Origin: Acidimicrobiia bacterium
GTDB lineage: Bacteria > Actinomycetota > Acidimicrobiia > IMCC26256 > PALSA-555
Reading direction: 5' to 3'
DNA: 41,474 nt
Assembly (NCBI GenBank): GCA_040881685.1
Contig: JBBECS010000036.1
Coordinates: 260,372 to 301,845, forward strand
Shown here: positions 1 through 8,991 of the stretch, in pieces
How the letters are laid out: the number at the start of each line of letters is the position of its first letter
Numbering within the stretch: position 1 is the first letter of the stretch
Notes under the pieces: model-generated
What the model was told of the DNA's origin: nothing
Databases searched by the model: none
Seen by the model: only the letters and a program-made list of their open reading frames with translations
Made by a program: the position numbers and the translations under genes

Positions 1-50
1 AGCGGAGCCTTGGCCGGATGGCCGGGAAGGCGGAGCGAAGTCGACCCGAG
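1..50 (+). repeat. Dispersed hairpin element, copy 1
   Basis: This sequence matches 26032-26081 with no gaps over about 46 bases. Shared blocks are AGCGGAGCC at 1-9 and GCGAAGTCGACC at 35-46, with the same 34-base offset in both copies. Between them lies a small hairpin, GGCC-GGAT-GGCC at 12-23. The other copy has GCTC-GGAC-GAGC at the same offset, so two base pairs have changed on both sides and pairing is kept. The left edge may be cut by the window. The copy sits directly before aroK, so the ATG at 18 is inside it and is a poor start candidate. Confidence 0.55.
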
Positions 51-53
51 GAG

Positions 54-590
54 ATGAGCGAGGGAGCCCCACGCCATCTCGTGCTGATCGGCCTCATGGG
101 CGCGGGCAAGACAACCGTCGGTGAAGCGTGTGCCGCTCGCCTCGGTCGACCGTTCGTCGACACCGATCAGCTCGTCGAGGCGCAGACCGGTCGGACGGTC
201 GCCGAGATCTTCACGTCCGGTGGTGAGGCCACGTTCCGCGCCCTCGAGAAGCAAGCCGTTGCCGACGCGTGCGCATCACCGCAGCCGCTCGTGATCTCGT
301 GCGGCGGCGGTGCGGTGCTCGACCCGGAAGGCCGGAAGGTGATGTGCGCGTCGGGCATCGTTGTTTGGCTGCGAGCCGCGCCGTCGGTGCTGGCCGCGCG
401 CGTCGCCGACCATCTGCCGGACCGGCCGCTACTACCCGAGACTGGTGCCCAGAAGGAGCTCGAGCGCTTGGCCGAGCTCCGTGCTCCGGCCTATGAAGGG
501 GCCGCGCACGTCACCGTCGACACCGACGGACACAACATCGAGAAGACCGTTGACGCGGTCTTGGCCGAGGTCGCGCGATGCACCGCGTGA
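54..590 (+). CDS. aroK: Shikimate kinase
   Basis: Phosphorylates shikimate with ATP in the cytosolic route to chorismate and aromatic amino acids. Numbered from the ATG at 54 (178 aa), the Walker A loop GLMGAGKTT is at residues 13-21, the substrate-binding pair D36/D38 follows in FVDTDQL, and the GGG shikimate-binding motif is in SCGGGAV. Size is normal for the family. The frame is open back to an ATG at 18, but that codon lies inside a dispersed repeat, and 54 gives the usual short lead before the P-loop. A GAGGAG lies directly against the 54 start, so its spacing is poor and the start is not certain. The 3' end overlaps aroB by 13 bases, implying translational coupling. aroC, the common upstream partner, would lie outside the window. 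Confidence 0.95.
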   Translation: MSEGAPRHLVLIGLMGAGKTTVGEACAARLGRPFVDTDQLVEAQTGRTVAEIFTSGGEATFRALEKQAVADACASPQPLVISCGGGAVLDPEGRKVMCASGIVVWLRAAPSVLAARVADHLPDRPLLPETGAQKELERLAELRAPAYEGAAHVTVDTDGHNIEKTVDAVLAEVARCTA

Positions 591-1654
591 CGGTCGCGGT
601 GGAGCCGCCGTACGACGTGACGGTCGGGGAGCATGCGCTCTCGGCACTGGACGCGGTCCTTGCGGGTCGACGCAAGGTGCAGGTCGTCACCCAACCGCGC
701 GTTTGGAGTGCGTGCGCCAGCCGGATCAGCGAACTGGTCAAGACCCCTCTCGAGCTCGTCGTTCACATCGATGACGGTGAGGACGCAAAGGCGCTCGGCA
801 CGATCGAGTTCCTGTGCCGGGCGTTCGCGACGGCGGGACTGCACCGCGGCGACGTGGTCGTCGCATTCGGTGGAGGAGTGGTCGGCGACACGGCGGGGTT
901 CGCCGCCGCGGTGTACCACAGAGGTGTCGACGTCGTGCAGGTGCCGACCACGCTCCTGGCCCAGGTGGATGCCGCGATCGGCGGCAAGACCGCCGTGAAC
1001 CTCCCCGAAGGCAAGAACCTTGTTGGCCGATTCCACCAACCGATCGCGGTGATCGCCGACACCGCGACGCTCTGCTCGTTGCCTGACGCGGAGTATCGAT
1101 CGGGACTGGGCGAGGTGGCGAAGTACGCCTTGATGCCCGAAGGCGACGGGGTTGCGGCGATCCTCGAAACGCAGACCGATCTCGTGCTGCAGCGTGATGC
1201 AAAGGTGTTGAGCGAGCTGGTCGCGGCGTGCGTGGCGATCAAGGCTCAGATCGTGGCCGCCGACCCCGAAGAGCGCACGGGCGTACGGGCGACGCTCAAC
1301 CTCGGCCACACGCTCGCACACGCGCTCGAGACCACCTCGGGGCACGCGCTTGCGCACGGTGAGGCCGTCGCGATCGGGCTGGTGTTCGCTGTCAACCTCG
1401 CAGCGCTGCTCGAGCGGGTGGGCAACGATGCGGCAGAACGAGTCACAACCTTGCTTGCAGCGTTGGGCCTGCCGACGGCCGTCCCGAGTCCGGCGCCGTC
1501 GGCCGACGATCTCGTGACGATCATGAAGCGTGACAAGAAAGCACAAGGTGGTCTCACGTTCGTGCTGCCGACAGCAGACGGTCTCAGTGTCGTGGAGGAT
1601 CCCCCGATGCGGGTGATCGACGAGGCCCTGCGCAGCGTCGGTGTGGGAACCTGA
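578..1654 (+). CDS. aroB: 3-dehydroquinate synthase
   Basis: Converts DAHP to 3-dehydroquinate, the first cyclic intermediate of the shikimate pathway, using NAD and a divalent metal. The 358-residue protein has the dinucleotide-binding GGGVVGD at 98-104, the active-site stretch from PTTLLAQVD to GGKTAVN at about 123-141, and the three expected metal ligands E179, H244 (NLGHT) and H260 (AHGEAV). Length is typical. It starts within the end of aroK and is followed seven bases later by aroQ, so aroK-aroB-aroQ look like one transcription unit. The reaction order in the pathway is AroB, AroQ, then AroK; aroE and aroA are not in this window. Confidence 0.97.
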   Translation: MHRVTVAVEPPYDVTVGEHALSALDAVLAGRRKVQVVTQPRVWSACASRISELVKTPLELVVHIDDGEDAKALGTIEFLCRAFATAGLHRGDVVVAFGGGVVGDTAGFAAAVYHRGVDVVQVPTTLLAQVDAAIGGKTAVNLPEGKNLVGRFHQPIAVIADTATLCSLPDAEYRSGLGEVAKYALMPEGDGVAAILETQTDLVLQRDAKVLSELVAACVAIKAQIVAADPEERTGVRATLNLGHTLAHALETTSGHALAHGEAVAIGLVFAVNLAALLERVGNDAAERVTTLLAALGLPTAVPSPAPSADDLVTIMKRDKKAQGGLTFVLPTADGLSVVEDPPMRVIDEALRSVGVGT

Positions 1655-1661
1655 GGACCTG

Positions 1662-2102
1662 ATGGCCACGATCCTGCTGTTGTCCGGCCCGAACCTGAAT
1701 CTGTTCGGCGAGCGCGAGCCCGAGATCTACGGAACCGACACTCTCGACGACATGGTCGCCGACGCGCGAGCGGTCGCGGAGGCGCACGGCCACGAACTGG
1801 AACATGTGCAGTCCAACCACGAGGGTGGGCTGATCGAGGCGATCCACGGTGCGCGAGGACGCTGCGCCGCACTCGTGATCAATGCGGGTGCGCTCACGCA
1901 CTCGTCGTTCGCGCTCGCGGATGCCCTCGAGACCTTCGACGGCGTCAAAGTCGAGCTCCATGTGTCGAACCCCGCGTCGCGTGAGGAGTGGCGTCGAACG
2001 TCGGTGGTGGCGCCGTACGTGACCGCGACGGTGAGCGGCTTCGGGCGCGCGGGCTACCGATTGGCTGTCGAGGGCGCGATCGGCCGCCTCGAAGCGTCAT
2101 GA
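1662..2102 (+). CDS. aroQ: Type II 3-dehydroquinate dehydratase
   Basis: Dehydrates 3-dehydroquinate to 3-dehydroshikimate by the type II (trans-elimination) mechanism; the family forms dodecamers. At 146 residues the size is typical. The N-terminal signature GPNLNLFGEREP at 9-20 carries the lid arginine R18, the catalytic tyrosine is Y23 in EIYG, and the C-terminal signature ELHVSNP with H100 followed by EEWRRTSVVAP is intact. The frame extends back to a GTG at 1641, but the ATG at 1662 begins the standard ATILLLSGPN strand and avoids overlap with aroB. The stop overlaps the next start as ATGA. Confidence 0.96.
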   Translation: MATILLLSGPNLNLFGEREPEIYGTDTLDDMVADARAVAEAHGHELEHVQSNHEGGLIEAIHGARGRCAALVINAGALTHSSFALADALETFDGVKVELHVSNPASREEWRRTSVVAPYVTATVSGFGRAGYRLAVEGAIGRLEAS

Positions 2103-3202
2103 AGGGCGCCCTGCCCGCGTTGGATGTCGGAGCGCGCCTCGGGCGGCTGCGGGCGCGCTTCGCCGAGCCGGCGATCGATGCGGTCCTCGTGACGCGCCTG
2201 CCGAATGTCGCCTACCTCACGGGCTTCACCGGATCCGCCGGGATGCTCTTGGTCACGCCCGACGACGCGATCCTCATCACCGACGGCCGGTACGCGCAAC
2301 AGTCCAAAGAGCAGCTTGGCGCGGCCGGAGCGCCGGCCCGGGCCGAGATCGCGACCACGCAGGCGGCTCAGCGCGAGCTCCTGTCGACGCTTGTCGCCGG
2401 TCGTGCTCGCCTCGGCCTCGAGGCCGACGGCGTCTCGTGGTCGCAGCAACGCACGTTCGCTGACTGGTTCGCTGGCACCGAGCTCGTCCCGACCGAACGC
2501 ATGGTCGAAGACCTGCGCGCCGTGAAAGAGCCGGGCGAAGTCGCCCGCATCAGGGCCGCATGTGCGATCGCCGACGACGCGCTGGCCGAGGTCCTCCCCA
2601 CGCTGCACGAAGGCCCGACCGAGCGCGAGTTCGCTCTCACGCTGGAGTGGGCGATGCGCTCGCGGGGTGCGAGCCGTACGAGCTTCGAGACGATCGTGGC
2701 GTCGGGCCCCAATGGCTCGAAGCCGCACTCCCGACCCACCGATCGGACGATCGGAGCCGGTGAGCTGATCGTGATCGATTTCGGCTGCGTCGTCGATGGG
2801 TATTGCTCCGACATGACCCGCACCGTCAGCGTCGGCGACCCCGGCGTCGAAGCCCGACGCGTCTGGGACGTCGTCGCAGCAAGCCAGCGTGCCGGTCGTG
2901 ACGCGGTGCGCGCCGGCGTGAGCTGCGCTGACGTCGATCGCGCGAGCCGCGCCGTCATCGAAGACGCGGGATGGGGCGACACATTTGCGCACGGGACGGG
3001 GCACGGCGTCGGACTCGAGATCCACGAGGCACCGCGAGTGTCAGCAACCGCGGATGCTACGTTGGAGACGGGCCACGTCGTCACCGTTGAGCCCGGCGTC
3101 TACCTTCCCGGCGTCGGTGGCGTGCGGATCGAAGACACCGTGGTCGTGACGTCCGACGGCGCCGAAGCACTCACCGAGTTCCCCAAGTCCCTCGTCATCT
3201 GA
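2099..3202 (+). CDS. pepQ: Xaa-Pro aminopeptidase / dipeptidase (M24)
   Basis: A cytosolic metallopeptidase of the creatinase/pita-bread fold that removes residues before or after proline. The 367-residue protein has an N-terminal creatinase-like domain (to about 135) and an M24 catalytic domain. All five dinuclear-metal ligands are visible: D227 (VIDFGC), D238 (SDMTRT), H302 (HGTGHGVG), E331 (VEPGVY) and E345 (RIEDT). The ATG at 2099 overlaps the aroQ stop as ATGA; the frame is open further upstream to 1988, but that stretch lies inside aroQ. Position between aroQ and efp matches the usual actinobacterial order. I cannot tell aminopeptidase P from prolidase by sequence alone, so the symbol follows the mycobacterial neighbour of efp from memory. 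Confidence 0.9.
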   Translation: MKGALPALDVGARLGRLRARFAEPAIDAVLVTRLPNVAYLTGFTGSAGMLLVTPDDAILITDGRYAQQSKEQLGAAGAPARAEIATTQAAQRELLSTLVAGRARLGLEADGVSWSQQRTFADWFAGTELVPTERMVEDLRAVKEPGEVARIRAACAIADDALAEVLPTLHEGPTEREFALTLEWAMRSRGASRTSFETIVASGPNGSKPHSRPTDRTIGAGELIVIDFGCVVDGYCSDMTRTVSVGDPGVEARRVWDVVAASQRAGRDAVRAGVSCADVDRASRAVIEDAGWGDTFAHGTGHGVGLEIHEAPRVSATADATLETGHVVTVEPGVYLPGVGGVRIEDTVVVTSDGAEALTEFPKSLVI

Positions 3203-3220
3203 TTCGAGCAGCGGTTCGCC

Positions 3221-3781
3221 TTGAGCATCTCTACGAACGACCTGAAGAACGGCATGGCGCTCAACCTCCCCGAGGGCCTCATGACCGTCGTCGAGTTCCA
3301 GCATGTGAAGCCGGGCAAGGGTGGCGCGTTCGTGCGCACCAAGCTCAAGAACTTCCGCACCGGTGCGGTGCTCGAGCGCACGTTCCGAGCCGACGAAAAG
3401 GTCCCGCTCGCGATGATCGACAAGCGCGCGATGCAATATCTGTATCGCGAAGGCCCGGCCCTGGTGTTCATGGACTCCGAGACGTATGAGCAGCTCCACG
3501 TGCAAGCCGAGCAGCTCGGGAGCGCCGTCGACTTCGTGAAGGAAGGCGACACGGTGGTCCTGCCCGTCTACGACTCGGCCGTGGTCGGCGTCGAGCTCCC
3601 CGCCGCCGTGGAGCTCGTCGTCTCCGACACCGAGCCCGGGATCCAGGGTGATCGGGTGTCGGGCGCGCGCAAGCCGGCGACGTTGGAGACTGGGCTCGTG
3701 GTTCAGGTGCCGCTCTTCGTGGAGCCCGGTGACTCGGTGAAGGTCGACACGCGCACGGGTGAGTACCTAGCCCGCGTTTGA
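3221..3781 (+). CDS. efp: Elongation factor P
   Basis: Binds stalled ribosomes between the P and E sites and speeds peptide-bond formation at consecutive prolines. The 186-residue length is standard: an N-terminal KOW-like domain followed by two OB folds. The loop that reaches the peptidyl-transferase centre reads HVKPGKGGAF, with the key lysine at K33. The C terminus contains GDRVSGARKPATLETG, the usual EF-P pattern. The start is a TTG at 3221 with no obvious Shine-Dalgarno; the family normally begins about ten residues before NGM, which excludes the ATG at 3254. No epmA, epmB or other modification gene is present, so whether K33 is modified is unknown. Confidence 0.95.
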   Translation: MSISTNDLKNGMALNLPEGLMTVVEFQHVKPGKGGAFVRTKLKNFRTGAVLERTFRADEKVPLAMIDKRAMQYLYREGPALVFMDSETYEQLHVQAEQLGSAVDFVKEGDTVVLPVYDSAVVGVELPAAVELVVSDTEPGIQGDRVSGARKPATLETGLVVQVPLFVEPGDSVKVDTRTGEYLARV

Positions 3782-3796
3782 GGCGGGTACGCGACG

Positions 3797-4186
3797 ATGG
3801 CGACCCGGCGCGAGGCCCGAGAACGAGCCCTGAGCCTCTGCTACGAGTTGGAGACGCGCGGTCTGACCGCCGACGAGCTGCTCAGCGAGCTCACGGTAGC
3901 CCCGGATCCGTACGCAGAGCTGCTCGTTCGCGGTGTCGACGAGCACCGTGAGGAGATCGACGCGCTGCTGCGCAAGCTCTCGGAGCATTGGGCGCTCGAG
4001 CGCATGCCCGCAGTTGATCGCGCGCTGCTGCGCATCGGGAGCTACGAGCTCGGGTGGGAGCCGGACCTGCCGCTTGCCGTCGTGATCGACGAAGCCGTCG
4101 AGCTCGCCAGCCAGTACTCCACCAAGGACTCGGGCCGGTTCGTGAATGCGCTGCTGGCCAGGATCGCCTCGGAGCTGCGCGCGTGA
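3797..4186 (+). CDS. nusB: Transcription antitermination factor NusB
   Basis: An all-helical RNA-binding protein that pairs with ribosomal protein S10 at boxA sites to support rRNA transcription. The 129-residue protein has the family N terminus [17 protein letters not shown] and the C-terminal [22 protein letters not shown] signature (split here only for reading). It follows efp by 15 bases, the order expected in actinobacteria. In many relatives pyrR comes next; here clpS overlaps its stop codon instead as GTGA, and pyrR lies about 3.3 kb downstream. Confidence 0.95.
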   Translation: MATRREARERALSLCYELETRGLTADELLSELTVAPDPYAELLVRGVDEHREEIDALLRKLSEHWALERMPAVDRALLRIGSYELGWEPDLPLAVVIDEAVELASQYSTKDSGRFVNALLARIASELRA

Positions 4187-4491
4187 CGTCCATCCCGACC
4201 GAGACCGCGCCGACCGAGACGGTCGGGGAGCCCGAGCTCGACGATGTCACGACCACCGATCGGCCGTGGCTCGTGATCGTCTGGAACGACCCCGTCAACT
4301 TGATGTCGTACGTCGTGTACGTGTTCCAGAAGCTCTTCGGCTACTCACGCGAGAAGGCCACCCGCCTGATGATGCAGGTTCACCATGAAGGCAAGGCGGT
4401 CGTGTCCGATGGCAACCGCGAGAAGGCGGAGGCCGATGTGGCCCGGCTCCACGGATACGGCCTCTGGGCAACGATGGAACACCCGTCGTGA
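4183..4491 (+). CDS. clpS: ATP-dependent Clp protease adaptor ClpS
   Basis: Delivers N-degron substrates to the ClpA/ClpC unfoldase for degradation. Numbered from the GTG at 4183 (102 aa), there is an acidic, Thr/Glu-rich N-terminal tail of about 27 residues followed by the ClpS core. N35 and D36 in WNDPVNLM and H67 in QVHHEGKA correspond to the residues that hold the N-terminal amino group of substrates. The frame is open upstream, but GTG 4183 overlaps the nusB stop by four bases and gives the normal tail length. The following DUF2017 gene overlaps by four bases; that pairing is a recurrent actinobacterial arrangement. Confidence 0.93.
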   Translation: MTSIPTETAPTETVGEPELDDVTTTDRPWLVIVWNDPVNLMSYVVYVFQKLFGYSREKATRLMMQVHHEGKAVVSDGNREKAEADVARLHGYGLWATMEHPS

Positions 4492-5003
4492 GCCCAGCCT
4501 TCGAACGGACGCCGGACGGCTTCGAGCTCACGCTCCGCACGGAGGAACGAGACCTCCTGCGCTCGTTGCCGGACGAGCTTCGCGCCCTCTACGAGCTGGG
4601 GCCCGACGAGTCCGACCCGGTCCGTGGCCGGCTGTTCCCGCGCGCGTACCTCGACCCGACCGCCGAGGACGCGGAGCGTGAGTGGCGCGACCTCGTGCAT
4701 CCGGAGCTCGTGCGCGATCGCATGGATGCGCTCGACCGCTTGCTCGCGAGCCTCGACGCTGCCCCCGCGGCAGAGCACGGCACGGTTGTGGTGCCGCTCG
4801 ACGGCGATGCGGTCCGCGCGCTCTTGTCGGTCCTCAACGACGCCCGGCTGGCGCTCGGCACGCAGCTCGGCGTGACCGAAGACACCGACTACGACGAGCT
4901 CGACTCGTCCGATTCCCGAGCGCCGGGGTTGACTGCCTACGCCTGGCTCACGTACGTCGAAGGTGAGCTCATCGAGACGTTGCTGGGGGACCTGCCCGGC
5001 TAG
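4488..5003 (+). CDS. DUF2017 family protein
   Basis: A 171-residue acidic, helix-rich protein of unknown molecular function that I recognise as DUF2017 from its start ([12 protein letters not shown]), its repeated Arg/Glu/Leu helices and, above all, its place directly after clpS. It starts with GTG at 4488, overlapping the clpS stop. Near the C terminus is [16 protein letters not shown], which suggests an amphipathic helix. There are no signal peptide, membrane segments or cysteine clusters. The constant link with clpS suggests a role in ClpS/ClpCP proteolysis, but no experiment known to me settles this. Confidence 0.8.
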   Translation: MSPAFERTPDGFELTLRTEERDLLRSLPDELRALYELGPDESDPVRGRLFPRAYLDPTAEDAEREWRDLVHPELVRDRMDALDRLLASLDAAPAAEHGTVVVPLDGDAVRALLSVLNDARLALGTQLGVTEDTDYDELDSSDSRAPGLTAYAWLTYVEGELIETLLGDLPG

Positions 5004-5038
5004 TTTCCTCGGTCCGACGGTGCTCCGGGGAGGAACAC

Positions 5039-5929
5039 GTGGGACATCTCGACGGCAAGACGATTGCGATCACCGGTGCGGGCCGCGGCATCGGGCGAGC
5101 GGTCGCATTGGCCTGTGCCCACGCCGGAGCCAACGTGGTCGTGAACGACTTCGGTGTGAGCATCGACGGTAACGACCCCGATAGCGAGATCGCCAACGCG
5201 GTGGTTGCTGAGATCGAGGCTGCCGATGGGTCAGGCGTCGCAGTGGCGGACAGCGTCACCACCATGGCCGGCGGCGAGCGGATCGTGCGCACCGCAGTGG
5301 ACAGGTACGGATCGATCGACGGCGTCGTGTGCGTGGCCGGCATCCTGCGCGAGCGGATGCTCTTCAACATGGCCGAAGAGGAGTGGGACCCGGTCATCGA
5401 GACGCACCTCAAGGGCACGTTCACCGTGTTCCGCGCGGCCGCTCCGATCATGCGTGAGCAGAAGTCGGGCACGATGATCGGCTTCACGTCGGGCGCCTTC
5501 GCAGGCAGCGTCGCCCAGGCCAACTACAGCGCCGCCAAGGGCGGCATCGTCTCGCTTGTCCGCAGCGCGGCCGTCGGCATGTACAAGTACGGTGTCACGG
5601 CGAACTGCATCGCACCGGTCGCCCGCAGTCGCATGTCGGTGAACGTGCCCGGCGAGCTGACGATGGGGGAGCCGGAAGACGTGGCGCCGATGGTCGTGTT
5701 CCTGCTCGGCGATTCGGCCCGGCACGTCACCGGTCAGGTGTACACGGCCAACGACGGGATTATCGCGGTCTGGAACCAGCCCACCGAGGTGCGCGAGATG
5801 CGCAAGGAGGGTCGCTGGACTCCCGACGAGATCGCCACGCGCTTCGACGAGGTCGGTCAGGAGCGCATGGGCATGATCGACCGCCTCGACGCTATGGCCA
5901 AGGCCGCGGCCGAGAAGAAAGCCGACTGA
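5039..5929 (+). CDS. Short-chain dehydrogenase/reductase (SDR)
   Basis: A soluble NAD(P)-dependent oxidoreductase of 296 residues. The nucleotide-binding TGAGRGIG lies at 12-19, VNDFG follows the second strand, and the catalytic set S151, Y163 and K167 (YSAAK) is complete. The general look, including the ANDGIIAVWNQP segment and a lysine-rich tail, resembles SDRs annotated as 3-hydroxyacyl-CoA dehydrogenases of the MFE-2 type or as 3-oxoacyl-ACP reductases; the substrate cannot be read from sequence. The GTG at 5039 has a good GGGGAGG Shine-Dalgarno at about 5027-5033. The gene is not part of the conserved nusB-pyrR order and looks like an accessory insertion. Confidence 0.85.
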   Translation: MGHLDGKTIAITGAGRGIGRAVALACAHAGANVVVNDFGVSIDGNDPDSEIANAVVAEIEAADGSGVAVADSVTTMAGGERIVRTAVDRYGSIDGVVCVAGILRERMLFNMAEEEWDPVIETHLKGTFTVFRAAAPIMREQKSGTMIGFTSGAFAGSVAQANYSAAKGGIVSLVRSAAVGMYKYGVTANCIAPVARSRMSVNVPGELTMGEPEDVAPMVVFLLGDSARHVTGQVYTANDGIIAVWNQPTEVREMRKEGRWTPDEIATRFDEVGQERMGMIDRLDAMAKAAAEKKAD

Positions 5930-5989
5930 CCGCTGACGCGACTGATTTGGTCGCGCCGGACGTTGTGGCGACGCTCAGGCCTGGTCTCG

Positions 5990-6012
5990 AACGCGGCGTG
6001 TTACGCCGCGTT
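5990..6012. terminator. Bidirectional hairpin between convergent genes
   Basis: A perfect 10-bp inverted repeat, AACGCGGCGT then ACGCCGCGTT, with a three-base loop. It lies between the SDR gene and the minus-strand HNH gene, and the loop contains the HNH stop codon. There is no strong T-run on either side, which is common in high-GC genomes. A weaker 6-bp hairpin (CGCGAC/GTCGCG, 5937-5955) precedes it. Placement between convergent genes supports a terminator role. Confidence 0.55.
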
Positions 6013-7179
6013 GGTATGGGGTGGGGCACGAAGAGACCAGGTGCCGTCTTCGTGTTCGACGACTTCGTAGCCCTTGTGAGTGATGAGATCATGGTGGTCG
6101 GGGCAGACGCCGCCGATCACCTCGTAGGTCGTGAGCCGATTGTCGGCGAAGCCGAGCGTGTGATGGCGCTCGATCGCCCGGGAGTGGTCACAGTCCCTGA
6201 TCTTGCAGACGCCGCCGTCGCGCGCGTCGACGGCGATCTTCAAAGCCTTGGGCACGTGACGCGTCGTGGAGACAACGGTCTGGACATCGACACCGTCGGA
6301 GATCACGAGCTCCAACAAGCCGTGCTGGAGCACTTTACGGGCGTGCGCGACCGGCACTGGTCCGACACCCGGGATCTCGCAGACTTCGCCAGACAGCGTG
6401 CAACCGTCGAGGAGTGACTGCAGACCGACGTTGACCCGCACGACCGGTTCGGATCGCTTCGGCGAAGCTTCTGGTGCGGTGCCGCTGGCGAGTGCGATGA
6501 GCGCGTCGAAGCGATATGCGGCCTGCGATTCGCGCTGGTCGCTCGTTCGGGCTGCCTCGAAACGCACCCGGGTCAGCGGCTCGAGGGCGGCGAGCAGATC
6601 GGCCACGTGTTCGGTCGGCCCCGAGAAGGAACCGTGAGTGGCCATGCCCTGGGTCCAGGTGCTCAGGTGCCGTTCGTCGTGGGCGATCTTGCGAAGGCGG
6701 TGCTCGTCGGACGCGGCCACGACGACCCGCTCCTTGGTGGCGCGCAGCTCCCGGAAGCCACGTTTGGCGGCGGACAGCATGCGGGTCTCGGACTCGGGGG
6801 CAAAGGCGGCAGCGGCGGTCACTTGCGCGGCCTGCGCCAGCGAGAGCTCGCCAGCGCGGAGCTTCTCAGCGGTCGCCGGCAGATCCGCGAGCCGCTCGGC
6901 GGTTGTGAGGACCTCGCGGGCCGCGTGCTCCGACGTGCCGATCACGTTGGCGAACCACTGCTCGGGTGTCGCCGCGTGGGAGACGCGTCGCCACGCACCC
7001 GTGGTGACCGCACGCTGGGCGAAGAGCATCGCGGCGGTTTCGGCCAGCTTCTTGAGCTCAGCAGCCCCCTGCGCGCATGTGGCCGCGTCTGCGCCCGAGT
7101 ACGTGTCTGGATCGACACCCGCGAGGTACTCGCGCAGCTCGCCGGTGATGCGCGCCAACGTGTTCATGACGTGCAGCAT
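6001..7179 (-). CDS. DUF222 / HNH endonuclease domain protein
   Basis: A 392-residue protein of the actinobacterial 13E12-type family: a long helical DUF222 region followed by a C-terminal HNH nuclease domain. Within the last 80 residues are VCKIRDC, the ERHHTLGF core with paired histidines, and [12 protein letters not shown], which together supply the HNH and zinc-binding residues. Members are multicopy in many actinobacteria and are thought to be mobile or selfish; their function is not established. It is the only minus-strand gene in the first 31 kb and runs against the SDR gene. The start may be the ATG at 7179 or the one at 7167; neither has a clear Shine-Dalgarno. It sits where nusB and pyrR would normally be close, so transfer is likely. 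Confidence 0.88.
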   Translation of the reverse strand: MLHVMNTLARITGELREYLAGVDPDTYSGADAATCAQGAAELKKLAETAAMLFAQRAVTTGAWRRVSHAATPEQWFANVIGTSEHAAREVLTTAERLADLPATAEKLRAGELSLAQAAQVTAAAAFAPESETRMLSAAKRGFRELRATKERVVVAASDEHRLRKIAHDERHLSTWTQGMATHGSFSGPTEHVADLLAALEPLTRVRFEAARTSDQRESQAAYRFDALIALASGTAPEASPKRSEPVVRVNVGLQSLLDGCTLSGEVCEIPGVGPVPVAHARKVLQHGLLELVISDGVDVQTVVSTTRHVPKALKIAVDARDGGVCKIRDCDHSRAIERHHTLGFADNRLTTYEVIGGVCPDHHDLITHKGYEVVEHEDGTWSLRAPPHTNAA

Positions 7180-7371
7180 GGCAGGGGGGTGTGACAGTCA
7201 CGCCGGTCGTCAAGCAGAAATCTCGAAGAACTTCGAGAAATGTTTGGTGGAGAAGGTGCGCGTGAGCAAACACGCGCGAGCGCGCGCTCGCAGAGATGTC
7301 ACTCCGGAGTCATGGCTCCACCGTTGGCTGAACCGCCGCCGACGGCGCCAGCTGCGGTGACGCACTCGGCC
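7180..7371. other. Non-coding region rich in palindromes upstream of the HNH gene and pyrR
   Basis: No convincing gene is present in these roughly 190 bases. They hold several inverted repeats: TCTCGAAG-AA-CTTCGAGA (7221-7238), GCGCGTG/CACGCGC (about 7257-7276), CGAGCGCGCGCTCG and ACTCCGGAGT (about 7300). A TTGACG on the minus strand (7213-7208) could be a -35 box for the HNH gene, but I see no good -10 at the right distance. The palindromes are unexplained. Confidence 0.5.
7221..7238. promoter_or_regulatory. Palindromic candidate operator
   Basis: A perfect 8-bp inverted repeat around a two-base centre, TCTCGAAG-AA-CTTCGAGA, lying 42 bases upstream of the HNH start and about 130 bases before the pyrR promoter. 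It does not fit the actinobacterial LexA pattern CGAAC-N4-GTTCG. Its spacing suits a dimeric repressor of the HNH gene. No regulator is encoded nearby. Confidence 0.35.
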
Positions 7372-7400
7372 TTGGTGGGTGCTTGACGGCCCGCTACAAT
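7372..7400 (+). promoter_or_regulatory. Sigma-A-like promoter of the pyrimidine operon
   Basis: TTGGTG at 7372-7377 and TACAAT at 7395-7400 are separated by exactly 17 bases, the best-spaced promoter in the window. Transcription would start near 7407, so the mRNA would begin almost directly with the PyrR-binding hairpin at 7409-7439. Confidence 0.6.
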
Positions 7401-7408
7401 GAGCCAGA

Positions 7409-8983
<1,575 letters not shown>

Positions 8984-8991
<8 letters not shown>

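Noticed and set aside
18-53. ATG at 18 as the aroK start
   Set aside because: It lies within the dispersed repeat, whose other copy is non-coding, and adds 12 residues not expected before the P-loop.
491-1669. A 392-codon minus-strand frame opposite aroB
   Set aside because: It mirrors aroB, whose catalytic residues are complete, and its translation shows no domain.
7221-7238. LexA (SOS) box
   Set aside because: The pattern CGAAC-N4-GTTCG is absent; the site is GAAG-AA-CTTC with a two-base centre.
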